This document shows, one piece after another, positions 22,070-32,790 of a stretch of 64,000 nt of DNA. Positions within the stretch are counted from its first letter, which is position 1; each line of letters begins with the position of its first letter. A program made the position numbers and the translations under genes. The stretch comes from Carnegiea gigantea (lineage: Eukaryota > Streptophyta > Magnoliopsida > Caryophyllales > Cactaceae): positions 188,501 through 252,500 of the forward strand of contig JAKOGI010001191.1 of the NCBI GenBank assembly GCA_029747015.1. The letters run 5' to 3'. Below the pieces are notes generated by a model. The model saw only the letters and a program-made list of their open reading frames with translations, was not told where the DNA came from and did no database searches.

Positions 22070-22829
22070 ACAATGATCCTATCTTTTCATAAGCATCCAT
22101 TCCAACCTTCCTTGTTTGGAGTTACCTAAAGTTTCCCATTTCTATACTATTTTGTTATTAGTTATTCCTCTTTAAATCTCTTATATAGTCCACAAAGAAC
22201 CCTAATTATAGCCTAAACACAAACCCCAACAGAAACCCATCCCCCAAACTCCACAAAAAGTCCAAACCACAAAACTAGAAATTTGGCATTCCCACCCCGT
22301 GCCATTTAGGAATCAAGCAGTGTGGAGTAAGTCTTCAGAGATATTACTCTGGTTCTTATTCCAAGCATGATTCACTTTCTATACCTGTGCCTTTAACCTG
22401 GTCAGGACTTTAACGAATCATGCCAATTATAGTTCGTAGAGCCATAAAGAAGCATAATGATAGGGCAGGGTCATAATTTCTCTTTCTTGGTTTGGAGCAG
22501 CAAGGTTAGTTGAGTTGGCACCTAGAGTTAGACGGGCAACTTTTCAATCTATTATTACTCCTTCCAAAGACCCCCGTGCCAAAATTCTGCACTTTGAAAA
22601 TCTGACCCAGAGATTTAGCACAGCCACCCCATGTTGCCTAGCATGACCATGCCACTTTCTTGCACTTTTAAATCCTATTCTAGAGATCTGGCACCTCCTC
22701 CCTGTGCCACAGAGCACGATCATGCCTCCCCTTTTCATGCGATTTCTTGCTGTGCCTATCATAGCACGTACGTGCTTTCCCTGTTTCCATGCCTTTTCCC
22801 TTCTTTTTCCCTTCAAACATCTTATAACC
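22070..22829. other. Untranslated leader of the gag-only element
   Basis: No coding signal. From 22285 to 22745 it repeatedly carries GTGCCA / GGCAC-type words (CCCGTGCCATTTAGG, CCCGTGCCAAAATTC, CTGGCACC, CTGTGCCACAGAGCACG), similar in vocabulary to the GC patches of the Athila and CRM elements. Confidence 0.5.
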
Positions 22830-23787
22830 ATGACGAATGAGATACACAAGGCCATTGTTGGGCTGCAAGCTCAAATAGGAGAGTTTACCAAGAAAATGGC
22901 ACAAATGGAAAAGGCCATGAAAGAGCCTCCTTGCTTTGATGGTAAAATTTTGGATCCTACCATCTACTTGAGATGAGTTCAAACACTTGAAGATTTTTTT
23001 GAGGCTAAAAGGTGTTGTAATGAAGAGAGATTCTTAATAGCTACTCAAAAACTCCAAGGTTATGCCTACTATTAGCTTAAGTGCCTTAGAAGGGAGAGAG
23101 CTTTTCAAGGTAAGCCAAAATCAAGACTTGGAGTAAGCTTAAGTCACACATGGATGTAAGATTCAACCCATATCAACTCATTGAAGAAGAACTCTTGAAA
23201 GAACAACCAATTGTTCTCCCGGAGAAGATGTTGGTTCATGGGGAAAAGCCTACAAGATAAAAGTAAACCTATCTTGGGTTTTGCTGAAGTAAGAGAAAGC
23301 TTGGCTACGCATGAGAGCTCCCTTAAAGCTCTCATTCAAATGGATTCTACACTAGTTCCTTCTCTTGAAGAAACTAAGGAGGTTCAAGTTTAAGAAAAGG
23401 AAGAAAATGTAATCCTTTTGGATCTTGAAGAGAAGGAAGTTGAATCAAATCCCAACTTGGAGGTTATACTACCTATTGTCCCCCAATCTCACTCCTGCCC
23501 TTCCCATTTTCCCAATTTGAGAATTAAGGATGAAATCCGAAAAATAAAAAAACAAAAATCATCCCCCAGGCCCCATTGTGACATTATCCATCAAAATAGT
23601 GTTGGGAGAAAGCTCTTATAAGGGTGATCAAGCCACAAGTGACACCTCTCTTGAGTTTGATGAGTTTGAGTTATCTTATGATGAGTATGTTGAGATCTTC
23701 AATGAGCTCATAAGGCCTAGGAGAGCTACTCACTGCTTTAATGTTCTCCCAAAGATCTTCAACAACTACTACACTTTCAAGAAGAGA
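22830..23787 (+). pseudogene. gag of the gag-only element
   Basis: Starts at MTNEIHKAIVGLQAQIGEF, a coiled-coil-like N-terminus, then PCFDGKILDPTIYLR and, after a TGA in place of Trp (22974-22976), VQTLEDFFEAKRCCNEERFL: the Ty3/gypsy Gag capsid pattern D-P-x-x-Y-x-x-W-x-x-x-x-E-x-x-F. A second Trp is lost to TAG (23073-23075). After a frameshift the C-terminal part is acidic and mixed (23211-23787), with no CCHC knuckle. Gag would form the particle for packaging this element's RNA; this copy cannot make it. Confidence 0.75.
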
Positions 23788-23906
23788 TGAATACATAGTA
23801 CTTTGGGGATTTTCAAGCCCAAAAATAGTAAATGGCATGCAACGTTGATGTCATGGCATTTCAACCCCAAGGATTTGAGGGCAAATACTCTTTAAGACGG
23901 AGGGTT

Positions 23907-25049
23907 TGATACGGAGCAAGTTCCAAACTTGGGCCTACCTTTACTAGTAAGAGTCTTAACCCAAGTTAGCCCAATATTGATCCTAGATCAAGGAGAAGGT
24001 CCCCCTAGATCAATATTGACATGGAGCCCTTAAGAAGGTCCACCTAGGGTTAATAAATGTGGTTGGGCCATTAGGAGCCCTAAATAGAAGTTAATCACTT
24101 AGTCCTCCAAAAACCACCTTTATTAGCTCACTTTTAGTTTCTGGGCAGAATGATTTACGTCATTTCTAGCTTCGTTTTTACTAGGAAAATGAGATTCAAT
24201 TTCCACAAATTATACATGTATGGAAAACCCCAGATGTCTATTTTCCAACGCGTCTTAAATCACCCCCAAATTCCAAGCATTGAGAAAGTTATGGGCTAAA
24301 TACCGAGCTCCAAGACTTAAAAATGCACGGTTCTGATTATGGGCTTAACTAAGGAGGTTACAGCCATAATTTTGATGATTCAGTAGGGACTAATTATTCA
24401 CACACAAGGGAAGAGTTGAAAAGTGGCATCATATCATTTGGAAGAGTAGAGCCTAATCATGACTCTCTAGAAGATGGAGGATGAATCCTAGAAAATATAG
24501 CTCATAGTGATTGTAATTATCTTAAGCATCTTGATTTATTTTCCCAGGATATTTTGTAAGCCTCCTATTGGGTCACTTGCCCCACTAATGTACAGCTAAC
24601 TCCCCCCTCTCATTGGGTATTTGTGGACCTAGTTACCTGCATGAAGAAATCAGATATGATGAATGATAAGAGAGCTTGAAGCTTGGTTTTCCTCAAAATC
24701 TCAAATTCCTTATCTCTGTTAGGAGGGTGCTAATGTGAGTCTTCCCTTTAATCTAATCCTTGGTGTTAAGGCTTTAGAAGGTTAGAAGGTGGGTTGATTT
24801 AATCTAGATGGTGGTTCAACCTTTATCCTAGATATATCCTCTTGGATTTATCTCTTAGTCACACATTTCAAGTGTTGAATCTACTCCATTAGAGGCTTTC
24901 TTTATGTAGGAATTCTCTCACTCTTGGTTCATCTTTGGGGAGATTAGTCTTCAACCTCTATGCCCATCTACAAGCATTGCATGCCTTTATTTAGACAAAT
25001 GGAATTCACCACGGAATATTTGGTGTCAGAGCAAGTCCGCTCCGCATCA
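23907..25049 (+). repeat. 3' LTR of the gag-only element
   Basis: Begins TGATACGGAGCAAG after a purine-rich AAGACGGAGGGTT (candidate polypurine tract, 23894-23906) and ends GCTCCGCATCA. The final ~31 bases, from TTTGGTGTCAGAGC to GCATCA, extend past the point where the left LTR meets its PBS. The two copies therefore share homology up to and through the PBS-like motif (see findings). Confidence 0.75.
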
Positions 25050-25790
25050 GCTATTTCGAGTGGAAGTACTACTTACATTCCATATACTATGGAGTATGAT
25101 ATCGCTCCTGTTGAAATACAAATCAAAGTTCTGTATCCCCACAGTGCAAAGGGGAACTTATCGGGTCAATCTTTGTGATTCTTGGCCATTTTCTTGATGA
25201 TCCTCTGAATGTTTTTTATTCACTGCTTCAATTGCTCCAGTTGTCTGAGCACAATAAGAAGATGACTTGTGATGCTGAATTTTATATTTTTCAAGTAGCA
25301 CTGCCATTTCCTTTCTAAAATTGCTCCCCTTATCACTTATTAGTTCATGTAGTACGTGTTCATGTCCAACCGGCCCTTTTAGTGCGTTCGAATAATGTCG
25401 ATTCCCTAGATCGAGCAGGGCTAGGGGGAAGTAAGTGTTAAGAGAAAGCAGGGAGGTTGATGCTACAAATTGGCGTATACTTGACATTAATGACATCTTT
25501 GCACATACGCATAATAGTCTGCTTCCATCATGGACTAGTAGTACCCAATCCTTTTAACCTTTTTAGCCAGAATTCGACCATTCATATGTGGCCCATGTTC
25601 TTCCCCATGGAGTTCTTCATGATTTTTCGCTCTTCCTCTTGCGTTACACGGAGCGCGTTTATGCCTATTTTTGTCTTCTTATTCAGCTTTCCATTATCCA
25701 CAAAGTATGGAGGCTAGCAATCCTAACGCCTATTGAGCTTTTAGGGAGGATCCTGGTGGTGTTCTTTCTTCATTAAGAATTGGTAAAATC
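25050..25790 (-). pseudogene. Integrase N-terminal and core remnants of Tat-A
   Basis: Core text HELISDKGSNFRKEMAVLLE (catalytic Asp) and HHKSSSYCAQTTGAIEAVNK (catalytic Glu in the GAIEA motif) lies at 25200-25360, in the Tat form of the DDE integrase. Upstream, MMEADYYAYVQRCH then CQVYA (about 25475-25530) is the HHCC zinc-binding end with a stop between. The segment that should carry the first catalytic Asp is not recognisable; a deletion near 25380-25470 is likely. The frame continues at 20595 beyond the inserted gag-only element. Confidence 0.8.
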
Positions 25791-26890
25791 GTAATACCAA
25801 ACAGTGAGTTCGATATTGCATATTTCCATGGTATAATAATGTCCTAGCTTACTTCTCCTTTCAACTATATATCAATGGCATGGAATGGATGCCACTAGGG
25901 ATTGTTCAATGAAGCTAACTTTGCCAAGGCATCTGCAAATTGGATATCTTCCTGAGGGAGATACGTATAAGTGATGTGAGTACAATACTTAGCAATCAAC
26001 ACTAGGTGAGGTTGGTGCGGTGCCAAGGCCTCACTTTTCACCTTCCATTTTTATGAGATTTTATAAATTATTAAATTGGAGTCTCCATATACCCGATGAT
26101 CTTTACTTCTATTTCTACAGTAGCTTCGAGGATAAGGGTTTCATACTCTGTCACATTGTTTGTTAATCTTTAAGTCAAATTTAACTGAAATAGAGGTATG
26201 CACCCCTTCTAGAGATACTAAAAGGATACCTACACCAAATCTTTTTGATTTGAAGTCCCATTGAAGTACATTATCCACAGATCTTCTTTCACCTCAAGAA
26301 CTTCCTCATCGGGGAAGTCAAAAATTTCTACCCTTTAATCTTCAGCTAGCAAATCTGCCTAGAAGTTTGACACGACTCCTTTATGGATTTTTAAGGAATG
26401 TATGTAGGTTGAATTCTGATAACATCATTGTCCACCTGGCAACCTTGCCACTTATTACTGGTTGCTGCAGCAAATATCTTATTGGGTCCATTGGTGCTAG
26501 TACGTGTATCATATGATTTAAAATATAATGTCTAAGCTTTTAGTCACCTAAACCAAGGCTAAAATGGTTTTCTCTAAGGGTGTGTAGCGGGTTTCATGTT
26601 CAAGGAACTTTTTGGTCACATAGTAGAAAGGCTCTTTCATTCCCTTTTATCTTCTGGGCTAGCATGGCCCCTATTCCATAGTTGATGTTATGAGATAGAG
26701 AATAAGGAGAATGCCAAGCGTAGAGGCGCCAGCACTGATGGGTTAGATAGGTACTCCTTTATCTTATCAAATGCCTCTTGGCACTCCTTAACCCATTCTA
26801 GCATCACTCCCTTCTTAAATTTCTTAAAGATAGGTTCACATACGATTGTCAGCTTTGATATTAAGGGACTGATGTACTACAGGTGACCAA
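25791..26890 (-). pseudogene. RNase H and second (aRH-type) RNase H of Tat-A
   Basis: From high to low coordinates: MLEWVKECQEAFDKIKEYL (about 26780-26830) opens the retroviral-type RNase H, with SGKVARWTMMLSEFNL near 26410. A second domain follows, with VGILLVSLEGVHTSISVKFD (about 26170-26240), VYGDSNLIIYKIS (about 26060) and YLPQEDIQFADALAKLASL (25905-25970). Two consecutive RNase H domains are the known hallmark of the Tat lineage, where the aRH degrades the RNA strand of the hybrid. Frameshifts and stops throughout. Confidence 0.75.
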
Positions 26891-27789
26891 AAATTCCTCA
26901 TATTTCTTTTTCAGTCTTAAGTAGCTGCATTTATTTTGTTGCCTTGATTTTTAAATGGTCGGCCTCAATTCCCCTATAGTTGACCATGTATTTTAGCAAC
27001 TTCCCTGAAGTGATTCTACACTTCTACGGGTTCAAATGCATATTGTATTTTCTAAGTCTAAAGAAGACCTTTTGTAGAGTCTGATCATGTCCATCCTTTT
27101 CTTAGACTTTATAATTACATCATCGAATATACTTCTGCTTCCTTATGCATTAAATTGTGTCACAAGTGGTAGTCGTTCTTTGGTAGGTAGCCCTGACACC
27201 CAAACGGCATCACAGTGTAGCAATAAGTTCACTAAGGGTTAATAAAGGTAGTCTTCTTCGTGTCCTCCACTGCCATCGTGACTTAGTTGTAACCAGCATA
27301 CGCATCCATGAAAGAACCCAGAGCATGCCTAGTGGTGTTATCAACTAAAATATGTATATGTCGCAGCGGGAGGTCATCTTTTGGACTAGCCTTATTAAGA
27401 TCCCTAAAATCCACATGTATTCTCACTCTTCCGCCTTTATTTAGAACTAGGATAATATTCGTCATCTAGTGAGGATAGTGTGTGAACCTGATGAACCCTG
27501 CATCCAATTGTTTCTGCACCTTTTCAATTATTTTCAAGGCCCATTCTAGTTTCATCTTGCGGAGTTTTTGTTTTACCAGCTTAACATCTAAATGGAAAGG
27601 AATTTTATACTAATCAATATCTCAATCTATGCCTGGCATGCCTTTATAGGACCATACAAAGACAAGTATGAATTCCCGTAGGAGTGAAATGAAACTTTCT
27701 TGCTCCTTCAGAGGTAGTGACCCTCCTATTTTAATGTAAGACTTGCCTTCTTTGTTATAAGTTAACCTGGCTGTTTTACCTTCTACATT
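26891..27789 (-). pseudogene. Reverse transcriptase of Tat-A
   Basis: The clearest piece is at 27465-27283: RVRIHVDFRDLNKASPKDDL and SFMDAYAGYN, the Tat-type RT fingers and palm (first catalytic Asp in F-M-D). Upstream, KLVKQKLRKMKLEWALKII (27500-27590) is the RT entry. Downstream, FRLRKYNMHLNP (about 27050) is the thumb region. The YVDD box near 27110 is disrupted by a frame change and stop. The N-terminal side is cut at 27790 by the inserted solo LTR. Confidence 0.8.
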
Positions 27790-28189
27790 ATAAAATTCGT
27801 ATTTTTATTAACTTTACGAGTTAAATTATTATCGATATGCTTACGTGAACGATAATTTTATTAAAAAGAATGTTTTCGTCGCTATTAATATTATTATTAT
27901 TATTAGTTTCAAAAATTTTCGATGATGTTTAGTGTGCGTTAATATAGATTATTAACGAGTACTAAATCGAGTAAGGAACTCGAGTGCGACTAGCTGGTCA
28001 ATCCTCGAATTAGTTTCGAGGTGTAATAAATCGAACCTTGACGTATTTGGAAACGAATAATCGATGAAGTGTCGCGTCATCGATTTGGATTTAGAATAAG
28101 ACGTTCAGGATTGGACTAGCTATTTAGTTGATAAGCTACCTTGAATCAAAAAAATAAATAAATAAATAAATATCAAAAAAGGGGCCAAG

Positions 28190-28510
28190 CCCCTCTCTTT
28201 CTCAGCAAAAACGCACGCGAAGGGGGAGGGGGTTTTCACGACCAGCCCTCGCGACCCCTCCTCGACAACCGGCCACGGTAGAGAGAGAGGGAGAGAGAGG
28301 GGGCTGTCGGCGACTGTCCTAGCACCGCAGCCACTGCAATCACAGAGAGAGAGAGAGAGAGAGCTATTGAGCGGTCAAGAGGGTATGAGATGGGAAAGAG
28401 AATTGGAGGCGGCAAGGCAAACCAGACGACGGCGTAGCGGCGGCGTGGCACCGGCAACTACTCTGTCTACATCGTAGCCACCATGAAACAGAGAGAGACC
28501 GAAACAGAGG
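28190..28510. other. GC-rich, GA-tract segment of the solo LTR
   Basis: Much richer in G and C than its surroundings, with CGGCGGCGTGGCACCGGC, several GAGAGAGA runs (28279-28300 and 28339-28362) and CCTCGCGACCCC. It resembles a plant gene 5' untranslated region or promoter and could be captured sequence, but no open coding frame supports that. Confidence 0.4.
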
Positions 28511-28882
28511 GCTGCAAGGTTGGGTTTTGAAACCCTAGCCATCACAAATTCGAGTTAGTGAGTGAAGTTCTGGTCAATTTGGGGTCTGATTTGCGTGGAT
28601 CTGGAGCGTGGTTACAGCAAGGGTCGAGTTTTTGGTTTTAAGCAACCAAATCAGTTCTGAAAATCCCTAAATCGAGTCCTCTAGTTTGGAGTCCAGGTGA
28701 TTGTTTCTCACCTGCTAAGTATTAGTAGTTTCAAAATTGTTTTAACCTTTAAGTTGCGTTGCATGTGAGTTTAGGATTAGTCAGATCGATTGGGGTTATG
28801 CATGTTCTGTTTCAGCTGAACTTAGTTTAAATTAATGCATGCTAAGTTTAGTTAGTTATGCCTGTGACTTCGAAACAACCTA

Positions 28883-29296
28883 ATGATGCCTTGAATCGAT
28901 ATATGTTAGTTTAGTTAACTAACACTTGAAAATAGCTTCGAATTGAAATATGAATGTTTAGAATCGATATATGTACACTTAGTTAATTCATGGTTATTTA
29001 ATAGCTTCGAAACAAAATATGAATGCTTAGAATCGATACATGTACACTTAGTCAATTCATACTCATTTAATATCTTTGAATTGAAATGTGAATGTTTAGA
29101 ATCGACACATGTACACTTAGTTAATTCATGCTCGATTAATAGATTCGAAATGAAATGAGAATACTTAGAATCGATACTCGTGTGATTAGTTAGCGTATAC
29201 CTGAACAGTGACTTCAAAATAATAAATGAACACCTCGAATCGATGTCTGCCTATTTAGTTAAATCACACTCGTAGCCTTGAAAATAATTTATGAAT
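28883..29296. repeat. 69-bp tandem array inside the solo LTR
   Basis: The phrase GAAT(G/A)(T/C)TTAGAATCGA starts at 28952, 29021, 29090 and 29159, with GAACACCTCGAATCGA at 29228: exactly 69 bases each time. A 67-base unit precedes them and a weak unit may follow. Because 69 is a multiple of 3, both strands show repeat-coded frames of about 70-100 residues that are not genes. Confidence 0.95.
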
Positions 29297-31674
29297 GCTG
29301 AAATGAGCATTTTTACCCCTTGATTGTAATACATGAATGTAATTGAGTTTCATGCCTTGTAAGTTTAATTCAGCTTGCTTAGCATTCGTTTCAAGTTAAT
29401 GCGATATGGATTTATAATTATGTATATATGGTTATAACAGTTGGCTGTAGGGCAATGCTAAATCATATCGGCTTGCTCGGTAAGTTATGCATCGGTAAGT
29501 TTACATATCACTTTTCAGTATGACCTAGGGGTTAGAATGCTAGATTCCAAAATTGAGACCGAGATGGTAGTTGGATAGTTTGAGGCAGAACTATAAGTGG
29601 TTCAAGGTTTCCTGTGGTCGGTTGTTATGTGAGGAGGGAGCCTGGGTTGTGATTTACCGCAATCGTGTGAATTGCGAGGTCATGTGTGGCTTATTCTGCT
29701 AAGTGGGATTATAAAGTGTTATGAATATGCCACGTGTGAAACTCTTCCCTCTTAAAATTGTTAAATGATGCTATGTGAATGATTTGTGAACTTAGTAATC
29801 TTTAAAAGGGCACCTGAAGGAGTTTTATTACGAAATTTAGTTTGAGTTATATGCTAGCTAAGTACTTTAAGTTTCGAATGAGTTTTGAATTACGAGCTAG
29901 CAAATTCATTACGATTTAAAAAGGGTTTCCAAGTTGAAAATGAAAGAACCATAACCAATGGTACGGTTATGGGCTATTTTGCTAGATAAGCATATATATG
30001 AATAAGCCTAAGTACGTATATATGTAAGTAATTATGTCTATATTTATGTGTACGTTAAGGAGCTACTCTAGAAACTTTAAGCTTAAATCTGAGAGCCAGG
30101 GATAGTGGCTTAGTATCCCGCCTGGCATAACATAAGTTATGTTAAGATGACTCAAGGATGGTGGTTTGAATCCCGCCTGAAGTCTCAGTATGTAAGTTAT
30201 ATACCTCAGCATAGTATGATGTCTGTCCGGATAGGCATATGTTGCCGCTCGAGTTTGGCCGGTTCGGGATGGCAATAACAAAGTACCTCTAAGAGTTCAG
30301 TCTCCTCACTTATGTGATCAAATCGTTATGTATGTTTCTTTTAATAAATGATGATCTTATGCCAAGGGTATTTTCCTAATGAATAAGAAAAGCAGTTGGC
30401 GTTTTGTCTTTTTAAGTATTTTAGAAAGAAAGTTTTTAAGGGTTATTATAGAACCAATACAAAAGAGATTCTTTTAAAGAATAAGAGCCTCAAAGAGGCT
30501 AAGATAAGAGCTTTATGAGCCTAAAGATTGCTAAGAAAAGAGTTTTTATGAGCCCTAAGAGGCTAAGTAAAGTGGTTTCAACAAAAGAAAGGAAAATTTT
30601 TATGAATGCCTGATAGAAAAGGTTTCTAAGCACAGTTGGATGCGAATTCAAGTAATATGTGGCCATACTCTTATAATACATCGAGCATCTGAGATTGAAT
30701 GTGCATGTTCTGTGAAAAAAAGCTCCCTGCATAATCTCTACTTCCTGTGTTTAAGCATCTCGTGTAAATGCATTGGGTAGGCAAGGCATAATTCACATGT
30801 ATATCACGTAACCTATGAAAGAAAGTTATGTGCTTAGCCTCATTGCCTGCTTATGTGTTTGACTGCTTGTTAGCAAAGGAACCTAGTCATTCAAGGGCGT
30901 AGAAATGTGTTTGAGTGGTTAAAATGAAGTTTATGGTTAGTGATCCTTCCATAAGGGTTTTATAAATGCCTAATATGATAGTAAAGTATGAATATGTGGT
31001 ATGTGACTATTATGAATATTATTGTTTACAACGGTTTTGGTTTTAAGGGGATCGGGGAACACTCACTGAGCGTGTAGTTGCTCATCCCATTACTCTTTCC
31101 CCTTTTTCCCCGGGTTCGAATCATGACAAGTAGGAGCCAAGTCACTTATACCAAGATGGATTCTATTCTTGCTTGCAAGGTCGTGTGTGTCCATTTGAAG
31201 GGGTCTTACGTGTTTAATGAAGTCAGGTAAAGTATTCCTAGAATTGTAAACGTTTGTAAACAAGTATTCTAGTTCATGTAGTGTATTCGGTTTAGGAGTC
31301 GCTCTGTACGGCCATGCGTGCCAATCATCTTATTAGTCAGTTGTCTTTTTAGTTGAAATCAGTTATAATTTGGGATGTAAACCCCAGTACTACGGTTGTG
31401 TGAACCGTTGAGTTGTATCTTTCACTTTTCCTGTATTAATGAACTATTTTGTTTGATGTACTCTGAGCGAGTTGCTCGTTGAGTTATGAACTCCGGCGTG
31501 TAGCCCTTGAGCTTATTTTAAAATGTTGTACGCTTCCGTTGATTGCAGGGATTTATTGTAAGGCTTTTAGCCTGAAAACGTTCAGTTTTTAGGGAAAACT
31601 CCGTCTGTTTTGCCCCAGAAATTTAAGTAGAAAGTTAACGTAACGCTCCTGGCCCTAGGGCTGGGGGTGTTACA

Positions 31675-32790
31675 TTTAAGCTCTTGAGGCTCTTCATGGT
31701 TTCGAAATTGATTAATGTTGTATCTTCAATTATAGAAATTCAATTTTCATAGACTTCCACTGCTTTATTTAGATCTTTTGGAGTTATATCTTCATTTTCA
31801 TTATAATATCCAAAGCATTTAGAAAGAGAGGGATGAGACGAGTTGTAAGCAAAAGAGTTCATCTTATTAAAATCCGAAACAAGTGCATCTAATGTAAAAT
31901 TTGAGGAAACAGAAATTGAAGATTGACTCTTAGACTCTCCTAAACTACCCCTATAACTGTAGTGAACAATTTTCCTTCTTCCTTGGCTATACAGGTCATT
32001 TGCTTGTAGCCTTCAATACTAGCTTTGGTAATGAAGTTTGTAAGGTTAAAACAGCTATTGGACATGGCAAGGGACAGAACAGCACTAGGGTTTTCTTGCT
32101 TCCAGTAATCTTTCCTAAATAGGATCGTAAATATGCTGCTTTTAGCCAGGTGCATCTAATCATGGGTGGATTGATCATTTCTTGTTGTCTTCTTTCTCTA
32201 GCAGCTGGCAGTCACTAAACACTTCTAACCCATGCACCAATATTCCCCTTTCTCCTATGTAGCGAGGCTTGGGGAAGCTATAGAAAGGAAAATTATCTCC
32301 CTCATGAAGAAACTGTCCATTAAGAATGAGGGGAAAAGGCTTTATAGTGTACTATTTTTGATTCCCCTGACTAGCAGTAGCTTTTCAGGCTTGGGCTTCT
32401 CACCTAGCTTTAGCCGCTTCTTCAGAAGTGGATAATACCCTAACTTAAATTTGTAATCCTCTTTTTGAGTCAAGGGAATGGAAGTCCATGCTTGTGCTTT
32501 TTGTTCCACAGTCATTCCTGGGAATTATCCCTAGTTTTTAAGGATAACACTCACATTCAAGTTCAAATAGGAATCAAAGTCTTTATAAGTCGATGGTATT
32601 GAGAATTGATCTCCCTTAACTCTAAGTCTTTTAGCAGTTCTCCAAGGGTAAATGTTCACGACTAACCCATTACCGACCAGGGCGAGGGGTATATACTTCT
32701 AGAGCCATATCACGGTGAGATACAGGGCATTGTTGTGCGTTAAACCCCCTGGTGGGAGATCTTTGTTGCTAAATGTTATAGTGCCTTTAT
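31675..32790 (-). pseudogene. Protease region of Tat-A and linker to RT
   Basis: At about 32590-32790 the frame reads ITFSNKDLPPGGLTHNNALY and, after a stop, IPLALVGNGLVVNIYPW. This matches Tat/Ogre proteases, in which that site reads V-D-N-G-S; here the catalytic Asp codon is Gly (GGT). The rest, down to 31675, contains linker-like open pieces (for example 32155-31940) that I do not recognise. It ends next to the inserted solo LTR, beyond which RT follows. Confidence 0.6.

Larger units (their letters stand above)
20596..25049 (+). mobile_element. Gag-only non-autonomous LTR retrotransposon (TR-GAG-like)
   Basis: Two related direct repeats (20596-22055 and 23907-25049) flank 1.85 kb with only a gag. 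The outer ends form an inverted repeat: left TAATGCAGAAC / TGATACGGAGC (the two LTR copies; ancestral form probably TGATGCGGAGC), right GCTCCGCATCA. Flanks GCTAC (20591-20595) and GCTAT (25050-25054) give a 5-bp target duplication, and Tat-A integrase reads through once the element is removed. A Met-tRNA-type PBS is at 22057-22069. No protease, RT or integrase is present, so it depended on another element's enzymes. Confidence 0.8.
27790..31674 (+). repeat. Large Tekay-like solo LTR (~3.9 kb) inside Tat-A
   Basis: The right end reads CTGGGGGTGTTACA, the usual end of chromoviral LTRs that begin TGTAACACCC; the left end (TACATTATAAAATTCG) is degenerate. It carries AACACTCACTGAGCGTGTAGTTGCTC (31050-31075, in two runs), a phrase typical of Tekay/Del-type LTRs and echoed in the solo LTR at 40462-48307. 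ACATT at 27785-27789 and 31672-31676 is a possible target duplication. No coding domain is present. A GC-rich GA-tract region lies at 28190-28510 and a 69-bp tandem array at 28883-29296. The element interrupts Tat-A pol between protease and RT. Confidence 0.6.

Noticed and set aside
25019..25033. PBS-like TTTGGTGTCAGAGCA after the right LTR, taken at first as the 5' LTR of a second tandem element
   Set aside because: Tat-A integrase text resumes at about 25050 and the target duplication sits there, so no second internal region follows.
28915..29217. Repeat-coded proteins of 71-100 residues on both strands
   Set aside because: They come from a 69-bp tandem repeat. 69 is divisible by 3, so any stop-free unit gives an open frame on each strand; there is no start context or homology.
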